Below are positions 16,311 to 23,915 of a stretch of 43,770 bases of DNA, one piece after another (position 1 is the stretch's first letter; every line of letters begins with the position of its first letter). The notes beneath the pieces were generated by a model that searched no databases, was not told where the DNA came from, and worked only from the letters and a program-made list of their open reading frames with translations. The position numbers and the translations under genes were made by a program. Origin of the DNA: Alphaproteobacteria bacterium (lineage in GTDB: Bacteria; Pseudomonadota; Alphaproteobacteria; Rhizobiales; Amorphaceae); contig JAUIJH010000025.1 of NCBI GenBank assembly GCA_030431335.1, positions 1 through 43,770 on the forward strand. The letters are read 5' to 3'.

Positions 16311-17248
16311 TCCCCGGAGGATCGCGCATCGTCGCGGAGGGCTTGCGCTTCCCGGAAGGCCCGGTCGCAGCCCCCGACGGCGCGGTCCTCCTGGTGGAGA
16401 TCGAGCGGCGCACGGTCACGCGTGTCGACGCGGACGGCACGGTCGAGATCGTCGCCGAGCGCGGCGGCGGCCCCAACGGCATGGCCGTCGGGCCGGACGG
16501 CCTCCTCTACATCTGCAACAACGGTGGCTTCCTCTTCCAGACCGTCGGCGGCTTGAGGCGGACGGCGCCCGGTGTGCCCGAGGGCTACGCCGGCGGCTGG
16601 ATCGAACGGCTCGATCCGCGCACCGGCAAGGCGGAGCGGCTTTACGAGGCCTGCGACGGCCAGCGGCTGGTCGGCCCCAACGACATCGTCTTCGACGACG
16701 AGGGCGGCTTCTACTTCACCGACTTCGGCAAGAGCTGGCCGCGCCACCGCGACAATGGCGGCCTCTACTACGCGGCCGCGGACGGAACGCGCATCGTGGA
16801 GGTCGCCTACCCGCTGGTGTCGCCCAACGGCGTCGGCCTGTCGCCGGACGGCAGGACCGTCTACGCCGCGGAGACGGAGACCGGGCGCCTCTGGGCGTTC
16901 GACCTCGACGCCCCCGGCGAGGCGCGGCGATCCGATTTCCCTTCGCCCCACGGCGGGCGGCTGGTGGCCGGCCTTTCCGGCTACCAGCGCTTCGACAGCC
17001 TGGCGTTGGAGGCCTCCGGCAACATCGCCGTCGCCACCCTCGTCACCGGCTGCATCTCGGTCATTTCCCCGGCGGGCGAACTCGTCCGCCAGGTCCCGAC
17101 CGGCGACCCCATCACCACCAATATCTGCTTCGGCGGACCGGACCTCAGAACCGCGTGGATCACGCTTTCGGGGACCGGAAAGCTGATGTCGATGCCCTGG
17201 CCCGACCCCGGCCTCCCCCTCCCCTTCGGTTCGGTTAGTTCGCACTGA
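16307..17248 (+). CDS. SMP-30/gluconolactonase/regucalcin-family lactonase
   Basis: A six-bladed beta-propeller lactonase of 313 residues. The expected metal and substrate residues align: Glu17 in RFPEGP, Asn125 in GPNDIVFD, Asn174 in SPNGVGLSPDG and Asp230 in QRFDSLALE, matching the Glu18, Asn103, Asn154 and Asp204 positions of regucalcin as I know them. The family opens sugar or other small lactones with a divalent metal. The GTG start overlaps the upstream stop by GTGA, indicating translational coupling to the MBL-fold gene. In this operon the lactone could come from the cycloisomerase-like enzyme encoded at 18198 (inference). Confidence 0.9.
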   Translation: MIPGGSRIVAEGLRFPEGPVAAPDGAVLLVEIERRTVTRVDADGTVEIVAERGGGPNGMAVGPDGLLYICNNGGFLFQTVGGLRRTAPGVPEGYAGGWIERLDPRTGKAERLYEACDGQRLVGPNDIVFDDEGGFYFTDFGKSWPRHRDNGGLYYAAADGTRIVEVAYPLVSPNGVGLSPDGRTVYAAETETGRLWAFDLDAPGEARRSDFPSPHGGRLVAGLSGYQRFDSLALEASGNIAVATLVTGCISVISPAGELVRQVPTGDPITTNICFGGPDLRTAWITLSGTGKLMSMPWPDPGLPLPFGSVSSH

Positions 17249-17271
17249 GTCCACCATCGAGGACCCCATCC

Positions 17272-18186
17272 ATGACGAAGAAGACCATCATCACCTGCGC
17301 CGCGACAGGTGCATCGCTGAGCCCCTCGATGTCACCCAATCTCCCGGTGAGCCCGCAGGAGATCGCGACGCAGTCGGTCGACGCCGCAAAGGCCGGCGCG
17401 GCGATCGTGCACCTGCACGCCCGCAATCCGGACGGCAGCCCCACCAACGACACCGCCGTCTGGCGGGAGATCGTCGGCGGCATCCGCGACCGGTCCGACG
17501 TGATCGTCAACATGTCGGCCTCGCTGGGAAAGACCGCCGAGGACCGGCTGTCGGCCGTGTTGGACCTGCGCCCGGACATCGCCACGGTCATCGTCGGCTC
17601 GCTCAACTACGGCCTGTTCCGCAAGGCGGAGAACCAAGGCATTTCCGAGTTCAAGCTCGACTGGGAAAAGAAGGCTTTCGGCCCGTCGAGCTACGAGATC
17701 GTCACCAACAACACCTTCGCCAAGATCGGCAAGATGATCGATATCCTCGTCGATCAGGACATCGCCATGGAATTCGAGTGCTACGATGTGGGGCACCTCT
17801 ACATCCTCGACTACCATCTGAACCGGAAAGACGTTAAGCGCCCGATCATCCTGCAGTTTCTCACTGGGATCCTCGGCGGCATCCCGTCCCACGTGCAGCA
17901 TCTCGTCCATTTGAAGACGACGGCCGAACAGCTTTTCGGACCGGATCTCGAACTGTTCATCCACGGAACCGGCACCGGCAATATTCGCGCGGCCACGGCC
18001 GGCGGCCTTCTGGGGACGCACATCCGGATCGGCCAGGAAGACAACCTGTTCGACAAGCCGGGCGTCCCCTTCGCCTCGAACGCGGCACAGGTCGAGCGCA
18101 TGACGACGATCTTCGACGCGCTCCACATCGAGGTCGCCAGCGTGAGCGAGGCCCGCGACATCCTGCACCTGCCGGCGGCGGGCTGA
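17272..18186 (+). CDS. BKACE family beta-keto acid cleavage enzyme (DUF849)
   Basis: A 304-residue TIM-barrel enzyme of the BKACE/Kce family, which condenses a beta-keto acid with acetyl-CoA and cleaves it to acetoacetate and a new CoA ester. Zinc ligands His47 and His49 in IVHLHAR and Glu256 in RIGQEDN are present, and the opening IITCAATGASLSPSMSPNLPVSPQEIA is typical. Family members act on 3-keto-5-aminohexanoate, beta-ketoadipate-like acids, dehydrocarnitine and others, so the substrate must be tested. It lies between the lactonase and the cycloisomerase-like gene and could be the last step of a ring-opening pathway that needs no separate CoA-transferase and thiolase (inference). Confidence 0.92.
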   Translation: MTKKTIITCAATGASLSPSMSPNLPVSPQEIATQSVDAAKAGAAIVHLHARNPDGSPTNDTAVWREIVGGIRDRSDVIVNMSASLGKTAEDRLSAVLDLRPDIATVIVGSLNYGLFRKAENQGISEFKLDWEKKAFGPSSYEIVTNNTFAKIGKMIDILVDQDIAMEFECYDVGHLYILDYHLNRKDVKRPIILQFLTGILGGIPSHVQHLVHLKTTAEQLFGPDLELFIHGTGTGNIRAATAGGLLGTHIRIGQEDNLFDKPGVPFASNAAQVERMTTIFDALHIEVASVSEARDILHLPAAG

Positions 18187-18197
18187 CGGGGAACGTC

Positions 18198-19286
18198 ATG
18201 CGCATCACGGGCCACGAGACCTTCGTCTACCGGCTGCCCTATCGGCGAACCGTGCGGTGGTTCAATTCGTCGGAAGACAGTGCGGTCTTCGTGGCCCTGC
18301 GGCTCCACGGCGAGGACGGATCGGCGGGCGTGGCGGAAGCCCCGGTCAAGCCCACCTGGTCCGGCCTGTCGCCGCGTGCGTTGGTCGCGCTCGTGGAGGA
18401 TCTTTATCTGCCGGCCCTCGGCGGGGTGGATGTCGGCGATGCCGCTGCCGTCGCCAAGGCGCTGAGCGTGTTTCCGGGCAACCATGTCGCCAAGATGCTG
18501 GTCGACAACGGCTGTGCCGCGATGGCCGCTCACCGCGCGGGCGTGCCGCTGTGGCGCCGGTTCGGCGGCACCGGCGAGGTGACGTTGAGCTGGTGCGTCA
18601 CGCGTCAGGCGCCCGAGGCGATGGCCGCCGAAGCGGCCGACATGGTCGCCGCCCACGGGTTCGACACGATCAAGATCAAGGGCGGCCAGGGCATCGAAAC
18701 CGACCGCGCGGCAATCCGGGCGATCCGGGCCGCCGCGGGGTCCGCCATCACCTACACCGTCGATGCGAACGGGGCCTATGCCTTGGAAGAGACGCCGGAC
18801 TATCTCTTGATGCTGGCGGACGAAGGGATCGTGCTGGCGGAGGACCCGACGCCGCTGCAACCGGACGCATCCTTTGCGGCGCTGGTGGCGGCGAGCCCGC
18901 TGCCGATCCTCGTCGATTCGCCCTGCGTCACGCGCGATCAGGCCCGGCAGTTCACCGCCGCCGGCGCCCGCGCCATCAGCGTCAAGCCGGGCCGGATCGG
19001 GTTCACCGAGGCTGGCCTGATCCGCGACGATGCGCAGGCTGCCGGCGTGGCGCTCTGCTCGGGGCTCTACGCCGAAAGCGCCCTGGGCACGTTGTTGTCG
19101 CTCCAATTCTCGGCCGCCTTGGCCAACCCCGTCGCCCCTGCCGAACAGAGCTTCTACCTGCTGATGGCCGAGCAGGTGATCGACGGCATGCCGCCCATTC
19201 GCGACGGCCGGATCCGCCTGCCGGACAGCGCCGATCTCGCCAGCCTGGTGGATTGGCGCCGATTGGAAGACGCAACCAAAAACTGA
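18198..19286 (+). CDS. Enolase-superfamily enzyme, muconate-cycloisomerase/mandelate-racemase type
   Basis: A 362-residue enolase-superfamily enzyme. The KxK motif is K159-I-K161, the metal ligands are Asp189 (TVDAN), Glu215 (VLAEDP) and Asp240 (ILVDSP), the opposite base is Lys263 (SVKPG) and Glu293 is in YAESALG. This arrangement is that of the muconate-lactonising (MLE) subgroup, which includes cycloisomerases, dipeptide epimerases, o-succinylbenzoate synthase and N-acylamino acid racemases. With lactonases and BKACE alongside, cycloisomerisation to a lactone is the most economical guess, but racemisation is possible. The ATG follows the BKACE stop by 11 bases, and the next gene, the second tctC, starts after 16. 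Confidence 0.9.
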   Translation: MRITGHETFVYRLPYRRTVRWFNSSEDSAVFVALRLHGEDGSAGVAEAPVKPTWSGLSPRALVALVEDLYLPALGGVDVGDAAAVAKALSVFPGNHVAKMLVDNGCAAMAAHRAGVPLWRRFGGTGEVTLSWCVTRQAPEAMAAEAADMVAAHGFDTIKIKGGQGIETDRAAIRAIRAAAGSAITYTVDANGAYALEETPDYLLMLADEGIVLAEDPTPLQPDASFAALVAASPLPILVDSPCVTRDQARQFTAAGARAISVKPGRIGFTEAGLIRDDAQAAGVALCSGLYAESALGTLLSLQFSAALANPVAPAEQSFYLLMAEQVIDGMPPIRDGRIRLPDSADLASLVDWRRLEDATKN

Positions 19287-19302
19287 ATACTGGGAGGAAC
19301 CA

Positions 19303-20322
19303 ATGACAAGAAAAAACAACGACCTCATCGAGACCCGTGGCTGGTGGTCTCGCGGCGCAGGATTGCTTTCGGGGATGGCGCTTGCCACGGCAATGGCCGT
19401 CATGCCCGCCAGTGCGCAGGACTACCCGGACAAGACCGTCACGCTGGTGGTGCCCTACAATCCCGGCGGCGCCACCGACACGATCGGCCGCATCGTCGCC
19501 GACGGGCTTGCCAAGGTGTGGGACCAGTCGGTGGTCGTGGAGAACAAGCCCGGCGCCGGGTCCAACATCGGCGCCGCCTATGTCGCGCACCAGCCGGCGG
19601 ACGGCTACACGCTCCTCGTCGCCACCGACCCGGCCCTCGTTCTCAACCAGTGGGTCTACGACGACCTTCCCTACAAGGCCTCCGATTTCGACCCCGTCAC
19701 CCACCTCATCAACGTCCACTCCATCCTCGTCGTCCCGCCGTCGCTCGGCGTCTCCACGCTCGAGGAATTCGTCGACCTGATGAAGAAGGACGGCTCGAAG
19801 TACAATTACGGGTCGCCCGGCGTGGGTGACGGCAGCCACATCGGCATGGAGTGGTTCAAGAACGAGGCCGGCGGCTTCGAGATGACCCACATCCCCTATA
19901 CGGGCATGGGGCCGACGGTGCAGGGCATGCTGTCGGGCGACATCCAGGCGCTGATCGTGTCCGTCGTCACGGCGCAGCAACACATCGAGGCCGGCAAGAT
20001 GATCCCGCTGGCCGTTTCCGGCAGCGTGCGCTCGCCGATGCTGCCGGATGTGCCGACGTTTGCCGAACAGGGCTATCCGACGATCCGCCTCGGCTTTTCC
20101 GCCGGGCTCCTGGCGCCGGCCGGCACCCCCCTCGAGGTCCGCACCAAGATCGCCGACGCGGCGCGCGAGGCACTGAGCGACCCGGCCTTCCGCGAGAAGT
20201 TCGTCGACGGCTTCGGCTACGAGGTCGTCTCCAGTTCGCCCGACGAATTCGCCGAGTTCCTGAAGACCGAGAGCGAAGTGGCACGCAAGAAAGTCGAACT
20301 CGCGGGCGCCAAGAAGAACTGA
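19303..20322 (+). CDS. TTT-family substrate-binding protein (TctC/Bug), copy 2
   Basis: A second periplasmic receptor, 339 residues. Its longer N-terminal region carries a signal peptide cleaved around PASAQDY (residues 37-40). The opening VTLVVPYNPGGATDTIGRI and the segment ENKPGAGSNIGA are the Bug-family pattern. GGGAGGA lies just before the ATG. It differs in sequence and length from the first TctC of the operon, so a different or overlapping ligand range is likely. It starts 16 bases after the cycloisomerase-like gene and is clearly part of the same unit. A strong hairpin follows its stop, as in copy 1. Confidence 0.92.
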   Translation: MTRKNNDLIETRGWWSRGAGLLSGMALATAMAVMPASAQDYPDKTVTLVVPYNPGGATDTIGRIVADGLAKVWDQSVVVENKPGAGSNIGAAYVAHQPADGYTLLVATDPALVLNQWVYDDLPYKASDFDPVTHLINVHSILVVPPSLGVSTLEEFVDLMKKDGSKYNYGSPGVGDGSHIGMEWFKNEAGGFEMTHIPYTGMGPTVQGMLSGDIQALIVSVVTAQQHIEAGKMIPLAVSGSVRSPMLPDVPTFAEQGYPTIRLGFSAGLLAPAGTPLEVRTKIADAAREALSDPAFREKFVDGFGYEVVSSSPDEFAEFLKTESEVARKKVELAGAKKN

Positions 20323-20338
20323 CGCGCAAGAAGCAACC

Positions 20339-20374
20339 CGCGTTGCCGCCTCTATCACCCGGCGCGGCAACGCG
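20339..20374 (+). promoter_or_regulatory. Intercistronic hairpin between second tctC and tctB
   Basis: CGCGTTGCCGC at 20339-20349 pairs perfectly over 11 bp with GCGGCAACGCG at 20364-20374, with a 14-base loop. No T-run follows. It lies in the 90-base gap after the receptor gene, matching the arrangement at 12445-12512. Confidence 0.65.
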
Positions 20375-20412
20375 CGGCCACGCCCATTCGGCAAGCCGCG
20401 ACGAGGTGCGCG

Positions 20413-20868
20413 ATGGATAGGATCATCAAAGGATCGGATTTCTGGGCCGGCGTCCTCTTCGTGACGTTCGGGCTGGCGGGCCTGTGGTTCGGGCTCGGTT
20501 ATCCGTTCGGCACCACGGCGCAGATGGGGCCGGGCTATTTCCCGCGCGTCATCAGCAGTGCCCTCGTCCTCATCGGCGTCGCGATCGTCGTGCGCGCCGT
20601 GCGCGGCACGACCGACGCCGAGCCCATCGGCATCTGGCCGATCCGCGCCATCGTCATGGTGCTGGGCGGCATGGTGATCTTCGGGCTGGTCGCGCCGCAT
20701 CTGGGCTTCGTCGCGGCGGCGGCGGCGATTACCGCGATCGCCGGCCTCGCCTCTTCCGAGGTCCGGATCGGAGAGCTCCTGGTCTTCACGGTCCTTCTCG
20801 TCATCGCCGTGACCGCGGTCTTCATCTACGGGCTTCGTCTCAACATTCCCGTGTTCCCCTGGGGCTAG
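20413..20868 (+). CDS. TTT-family small membrane subunit (TctB), copy 2
   Basis: A small membrane protein of 151 residues with four hydrophobic segments. The TctB signature GTTAQMGPGYFPRVIS lies near residues 34-49. The ATG has GAGG about nine bases upstream. It is followed after nine bases by the TTG-started TctA gene. As in the first set, it should sit with TctA in the inner membrane. It shares the family pattern with the first TctB of the operon but little overall sequence, which argues against a recent tandem duplication. Confidence 0.88.
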   Translation: MDRIIKGSDFWAGVLFVTFGLAGLWFGLGYPFGTTAQMGPGYFPRVISSALVLIGVAIVVRAVRGTTDAEPIGIWPIRAIVMVLGGMVIFGLVAPHLGFVAAAAAITAIAGLASSEVRIGELLVFTVLLVIAVTAVFIYGLRLNIPVFPWG

Positions 20869-20877
20869 GACGCTGAC

Positions 20878-22380
20878 TTGGATCTTCTCGCCAACATAAT
20901 GCTCGGTTTTTCGGTCGCGTTGACGCCCGAAAACCTGATGTACGGCTTCTTCGGCTGCCTGCTGGGAACGGCGATCGGCGTGCTTCCGGGCATCGGTCCC
21001 ATCGCCACGATCTCGCTGCTGCTGCCCGCCACCTTCGCGCTCCCGCCCATCGGAGGACTGATCATGCTGGCGGGCATCTATTACGGCTCCCAATACGGCG
21101 GATCGACCACCGCTATTCTCGTCAACATGCCGGGCGAATCGTCCGCCGTGGTCACGTGCGTCGACGGCTACCAGATGGCGCGCAAGGGCCGGGCCGGCGC
21201 GGCGCTCACCATCGCGGCGCTCGGCTCCTTCTTCGCCGGAACCGTGGCGACGCTGGTGATCGCAGGCCTGGCGACGCCGCTCGCCGACATCGCGGTGCGG
21301 TTCGGGCCGGCGGAATACACCTCGCTGATGCTCCTGGGCCTGCTCGCCTCGGTCGTGCTCGCCAGCGGCTCGTTCCTGAAGGCGCTGGGCATGATCTTTC
21401 TCGGCCTGCTGCTCGGCTCGGTGGGCACCGACGTGAATTCGGGCATGTCGCGCTACACGTTCAGCTTCTTCGAGCTCGCCGAAGGCATCAATTTCGTGCC
21501 CCTCGCCGTCGGCATCTTCGGGATCACCGAGATCCTGTCCAACCTCGAGCGCCGCCACCAGGAGACGGTGTCGACGCAGAAGGTCAACCGGCTGTGGCTG
21601 TCGCGCAAGGACCTTCGCCAGGCGGCGCCGGCCGTCGGGCGCGGCACCATCGTGGGGTCCATTCTCGGCCTCATCCCGGGCGGCGGCATCCTGCTTTCGA
21701 CGTTCGCCGCCTATGCGGTCGAAAAGAAGATCTCCGCCCATCCGGAAGAATTCGGCCACGGCGCGATCCAGGGCGTGGCCGGCCCGGAATCGGCCAACAA
21801 CGCCGCCAGCCAGATCTCCTTCATACCCATGCTCACGCTGGGCATTCCGCCCACCGCCTCGCTGGCGATGATGATGTGGGCGATGACCATCCACGGCATC
21901 CAGCCCGGCCCCCTCGTCATGAGCGCCAATCCCCAGCTCTTCTGGGGGCTGGTCGCGTCGATGTGGGTCGGAAACGCAATCCTCGTGGTTCTCAACCTGC
22001 CGCTGATCGGGCTTTGGGTGAAGCTGCTGCAGGTGCCCTACCGGCTGCTGTTTCCGGCGATCCTGCTGTTCTGCGGCATCGGCGTCTACAGCGTGAACAA
22101 CTCCGCGTTCGACGTCTTCATCGCCACGCTGCTCGGCGGCTTCGGCTATGTCTTGCGCAAGCTCGGCTGCGAGCCGGCGCCGTTCATCCTCGGTTTCATC
22201 ATCGGCCCGATGCTGGAACAGAACCTGCGCCGCGCCATGCTGATCTCGCGCGGCGACCCGAGCATCTTCATCGAACGGCCGATCAGCGCGGTTCTCCTGT
22301 CGATCACGGCCGTGATGGTGCTGCTCCTCGTCGTGCCCGCCTTCCGCCGCACGCGCCAAAAGGCGTTCCAGGAGGACTGA
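20878..22380 (+). CDS. TTT-family large membrane subunit (TctA), copy 2
   Basis: A 500-residue channel subunit. The repeats GTAIGVLPGIGPIATISLL and GSILGLIPGGGILLSTF and the signature GGIYYGSQYGGSTTAILVNMPG are intact. I chose the TTG at 20878 because the resulting N-terminus MDLLANIMLGFSVALTPENLMY is the standard one for the family; the next ATG, at 20899, would remove seven residues of it. This is the last gene of the operon. It converges on an alpha/beta hydrolase gene with only six bases between stop codons. Confidence 0.92.
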   Translation: MDLLANIMLGFSVALTPENLMYGFFGCLLGTAIGVLPGIGPIATISLLLPATFALPPIGGLIMLAGIYYGSQYGGSTTAILVNMPGESSAVVTCVDGYQMARKGRAGAALTIAALGSFFAGTVATLVIAGLATPLADIAVRFGPAEYTSLMLLGLLASVVLASGSFLKALGMIFLGLLLGSVGTDVNSGMSRYTFSFFELAEGINFVPLAVGIFGITEILSNLERRHQETVSTQKVNRLWLSRKDLRQAAPAVGRGTIVGSILGLIPGGGILLSTFAAYAVEKKISAHPEEFGHGAIQGVAGPESANNAASQISFIPMLTLGIPPTASLAMMMWAMTIHGIQPGPLVMSANPQLFWGLVASMWVGNAILVVLNLPLIGLWVKLLQVPYRLLFPAILLFCGIGVYSVNNSAFDVFIATLLGGFGYVLRKLGCEPAPFILGFIIGPMLEQNLRRAMLISRGDPSIFIERPISAVLLSITAVMVLLLVVPAFRRTRQKAFQED

Positions 22381-22390
22381 GGCCGCTCAG
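22377..22390. terminator. Small palindrome spanning two convergent stop codons
   Basis: CTGAG, loop GCCG and CTCAG form a five-bp hairpin that contains the stop codons of both convergent genes. There is no T-run. Any terminator role is weak and uncertain. Confidence 0.3.
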
Positions 22391-23235
22391 CGCGTCCCGT
22401 GGCGCGACAGGAAGTCGAGGACGAGGGCATTCCACGCCTGCGGCTGTTCCCAGTAGGCCGAATGCCCCGCACCGGCGACGAGCGCCAGTTCGGCCTGCGC
22501 AAGCCGGTCGGCGAGGCGCTTCATCACCGGCGGCGGCGCGTAAAGATCGGCATCGGCGGCGATCAGCAGGACCGGCATGGTGAGGCCGGAGAAGGCATCG
22601 AGCGTCAGCGGGCTGACGAAGCTCTGACTGACCGTGTGCGGCCGGGATGCGGCCAGAAGCTCCAGCCAGCGGTCGACCCCGCGCGGGTTGGCGGACCTGT
22701 AGGAAGGCCCCAGTTCGCGAAACTGCGGCGGCAGGTTCTCGAACTCGGGCGCCCGCATCGCCTCCGTGGCGCGCATATAGTCCGCATCGCCGACCGTCGT
22801 CAGACTGGTCGACACCGTCAGCGTCCGCACGCGTCGCCGGAACGAGATCGCGAAATCGGCGGCGGCAAATCCCCCGGCCGCGGTGCCCACGATGTGGGCC
22901 GTGTCGATCTCCAGGGCGTCCATCAAACCGGCGAGATCGCCGGCCGCCGTGCCGGGGTCTTCGCGAGGGCCCGGCGCGGAGCGGAAATGGCCCCGGCGCG
23001 AATAGCCGACCACCCGGTAGCCGGCCTGCTCGAACACGCGTCGCTGGTAGCCCCAGAAGGCGCCGCTGCCCATGACGGCGTGCAGCAACACGACCGGCTC
23101 GCCCGGCCCGCCGGTATCCCAACACCACAGGTCCCCGCCATCGACCGTCACCGTTCTTTCGATCGCGCCGGTCAGGTCCAAATAGTCCGCCTCGGGAACG
23201 TCGTAGGGATCGTTTGCAGCAGCCACGGACTTCAT
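22387..23235 (-). CDS. Second alpha/beta-hydrolase-fold protein lacking the nucleophile Ser
   Basis: A 282-residue alpha/beta hydrolase on the strand opposite the operon. The oxyanion region LLHAVMGSG is at 50-58, the acid is probably Asp230 in AADADLYAPP and the His is 258 in GAGHSAYWEQP. The nucleophile elbow reads G117-T-A-A-G121, with Ala119 (codon GCG) in place of Ser. The same substitution occurs in the alpha/beta hydrolase at 14573, although the two proteins are otherwise clearly different. It has no co-transcribed neighbour except the permease remnant upstream. It may still serve the same pathway. Lyase, cofactor-free oxygenase-like or spontaneous-reaction-assisting roles are possible (inference). 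Confidence 0.87.
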   Translation of the reverse strand: MKSVAAANDPYDVPEADYLDLTGAIERTVTVDGGDLWCWDTGGPGEPVVLLHAVMGSGAFWGYQRRVFEQAGYRVVGYSRRGHFRSAPGPREDPGTAAGDLAGLMDALEIDTAHIVGTAAGGFAAADFAISFRRRVRTLTVSTSLTTVGDADYMRATEAMRAPEFENLPPQFRELGPSYRSANPRGVDRWLELLAASRPHTVSQSFVSPLTLDAFSGLTMPVLLIAADADLYAPPPVMKRLADRLAQAELALVAGAGHSAYWEQPQAWNALVLDFLSRHGTR

Positions 23236-23379
23236 ATCGCTCTCGACACTCCGACTTCCCGGATCTCAGGCCCCCAAGCTTCGCACCCCTTTCTCAAGCT
23301 GGCACGCAAAGCATAGCCGCAAAATCGCGAAGTCCACCGTCTTGCGCCGCGCGCCGCCCGCCCCGCCGCCGCCCGTGCC

Positions 23380-23769
23380 CTACCGCCGGTTCAGGGAGAC
23401 GGCGAGGATGATGATGACGCCCTTCACGATCTCCTGGATCGTCGTCGAAAGCCCCAGCACCACGAGGCCGAAGCCGAGGATGCCGATGAAGATCGCGCCG
23501 ATGATGGAGCCGATCACCGAGCCGCGGCCGCCGAAGAGCGAGGTCCCGCCGATGATCACGGCGGCGATCACGTTGAGCTCCAGCCCCACGCCCACCGTCG
23601 GATTGCCGGCCGAGGAGCGGGCCGCCAGCATCAGCCCCGCGAAGGAGGCGCAGGCGCCCGACAGCATGAAGGCGACAACCTTGGCGCGGTCGACATCGAT
23701 ACCGGAAAAGCGCGCGGCCGCCTCGTTCCCGCCGGTCGCCGCCATGTGCCGGCCGATCACCGCCACCAT
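23380..23769 (-). pseudogene. C-terminal remnant of a ribose-type (RbsC-like) ABC permease
   Basis: About 129 codons match the C-terminal third of RbsC/BPD_transp_2 sugar permeases, including GRHMAATGGNEAAARFSGI and VIIGGTSLFGGRGSVIGSIIGA, and run to a normal stop. A full permease is about 320 residues, so the N-terminal two thirds are missing. The frame stays open upstream to about 23853, but that part has no family resemblance. No sugar-transport ATPase or binding-protein gene is nearby. It is most likely debris from an ancient deletion or insertion at the border between the TTT operon and the hydantoinase operon. Confidence 0.8.
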
Positions 23770-23843
23770 CGCCGCCAGCGAGGCGTGCGCGCCGCGGTGG
23801 AGGACTGCCTGGCATCGGTGACGGCAACCTCGATGGCCCCCCA

Positions 23844-23860
23844 CCCCGCCCATGGCGGGG
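23844..23860 (-). terminator. Hairpin downstream of hydantoinase B gene
   Basis: CCCCGCC at 23844-23850 pairs perfectly with GGCGGGG at 23854-23860 around a three-base loop. It lies about 56 bases beyond the hydantoinase B stop in the direction of transcription. There is no T-run, so it is a candidate terminator or mRNA end only. Confidence 0.4.
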
Positions 23861-23915
23861 CGACCTCAGCTCCGACCGGACGGGCGGCCGCATCCGGGCG
23901 CCGGCCCGCCCACGC

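Noticed and set aside
19003-22359. An 1118-codon open frame on the - strand
   Set aside because: Antisense shadow of the cycloisomerase-like gene and second TctCBA genes, with low-complexity charged composition and no recognisable motif.
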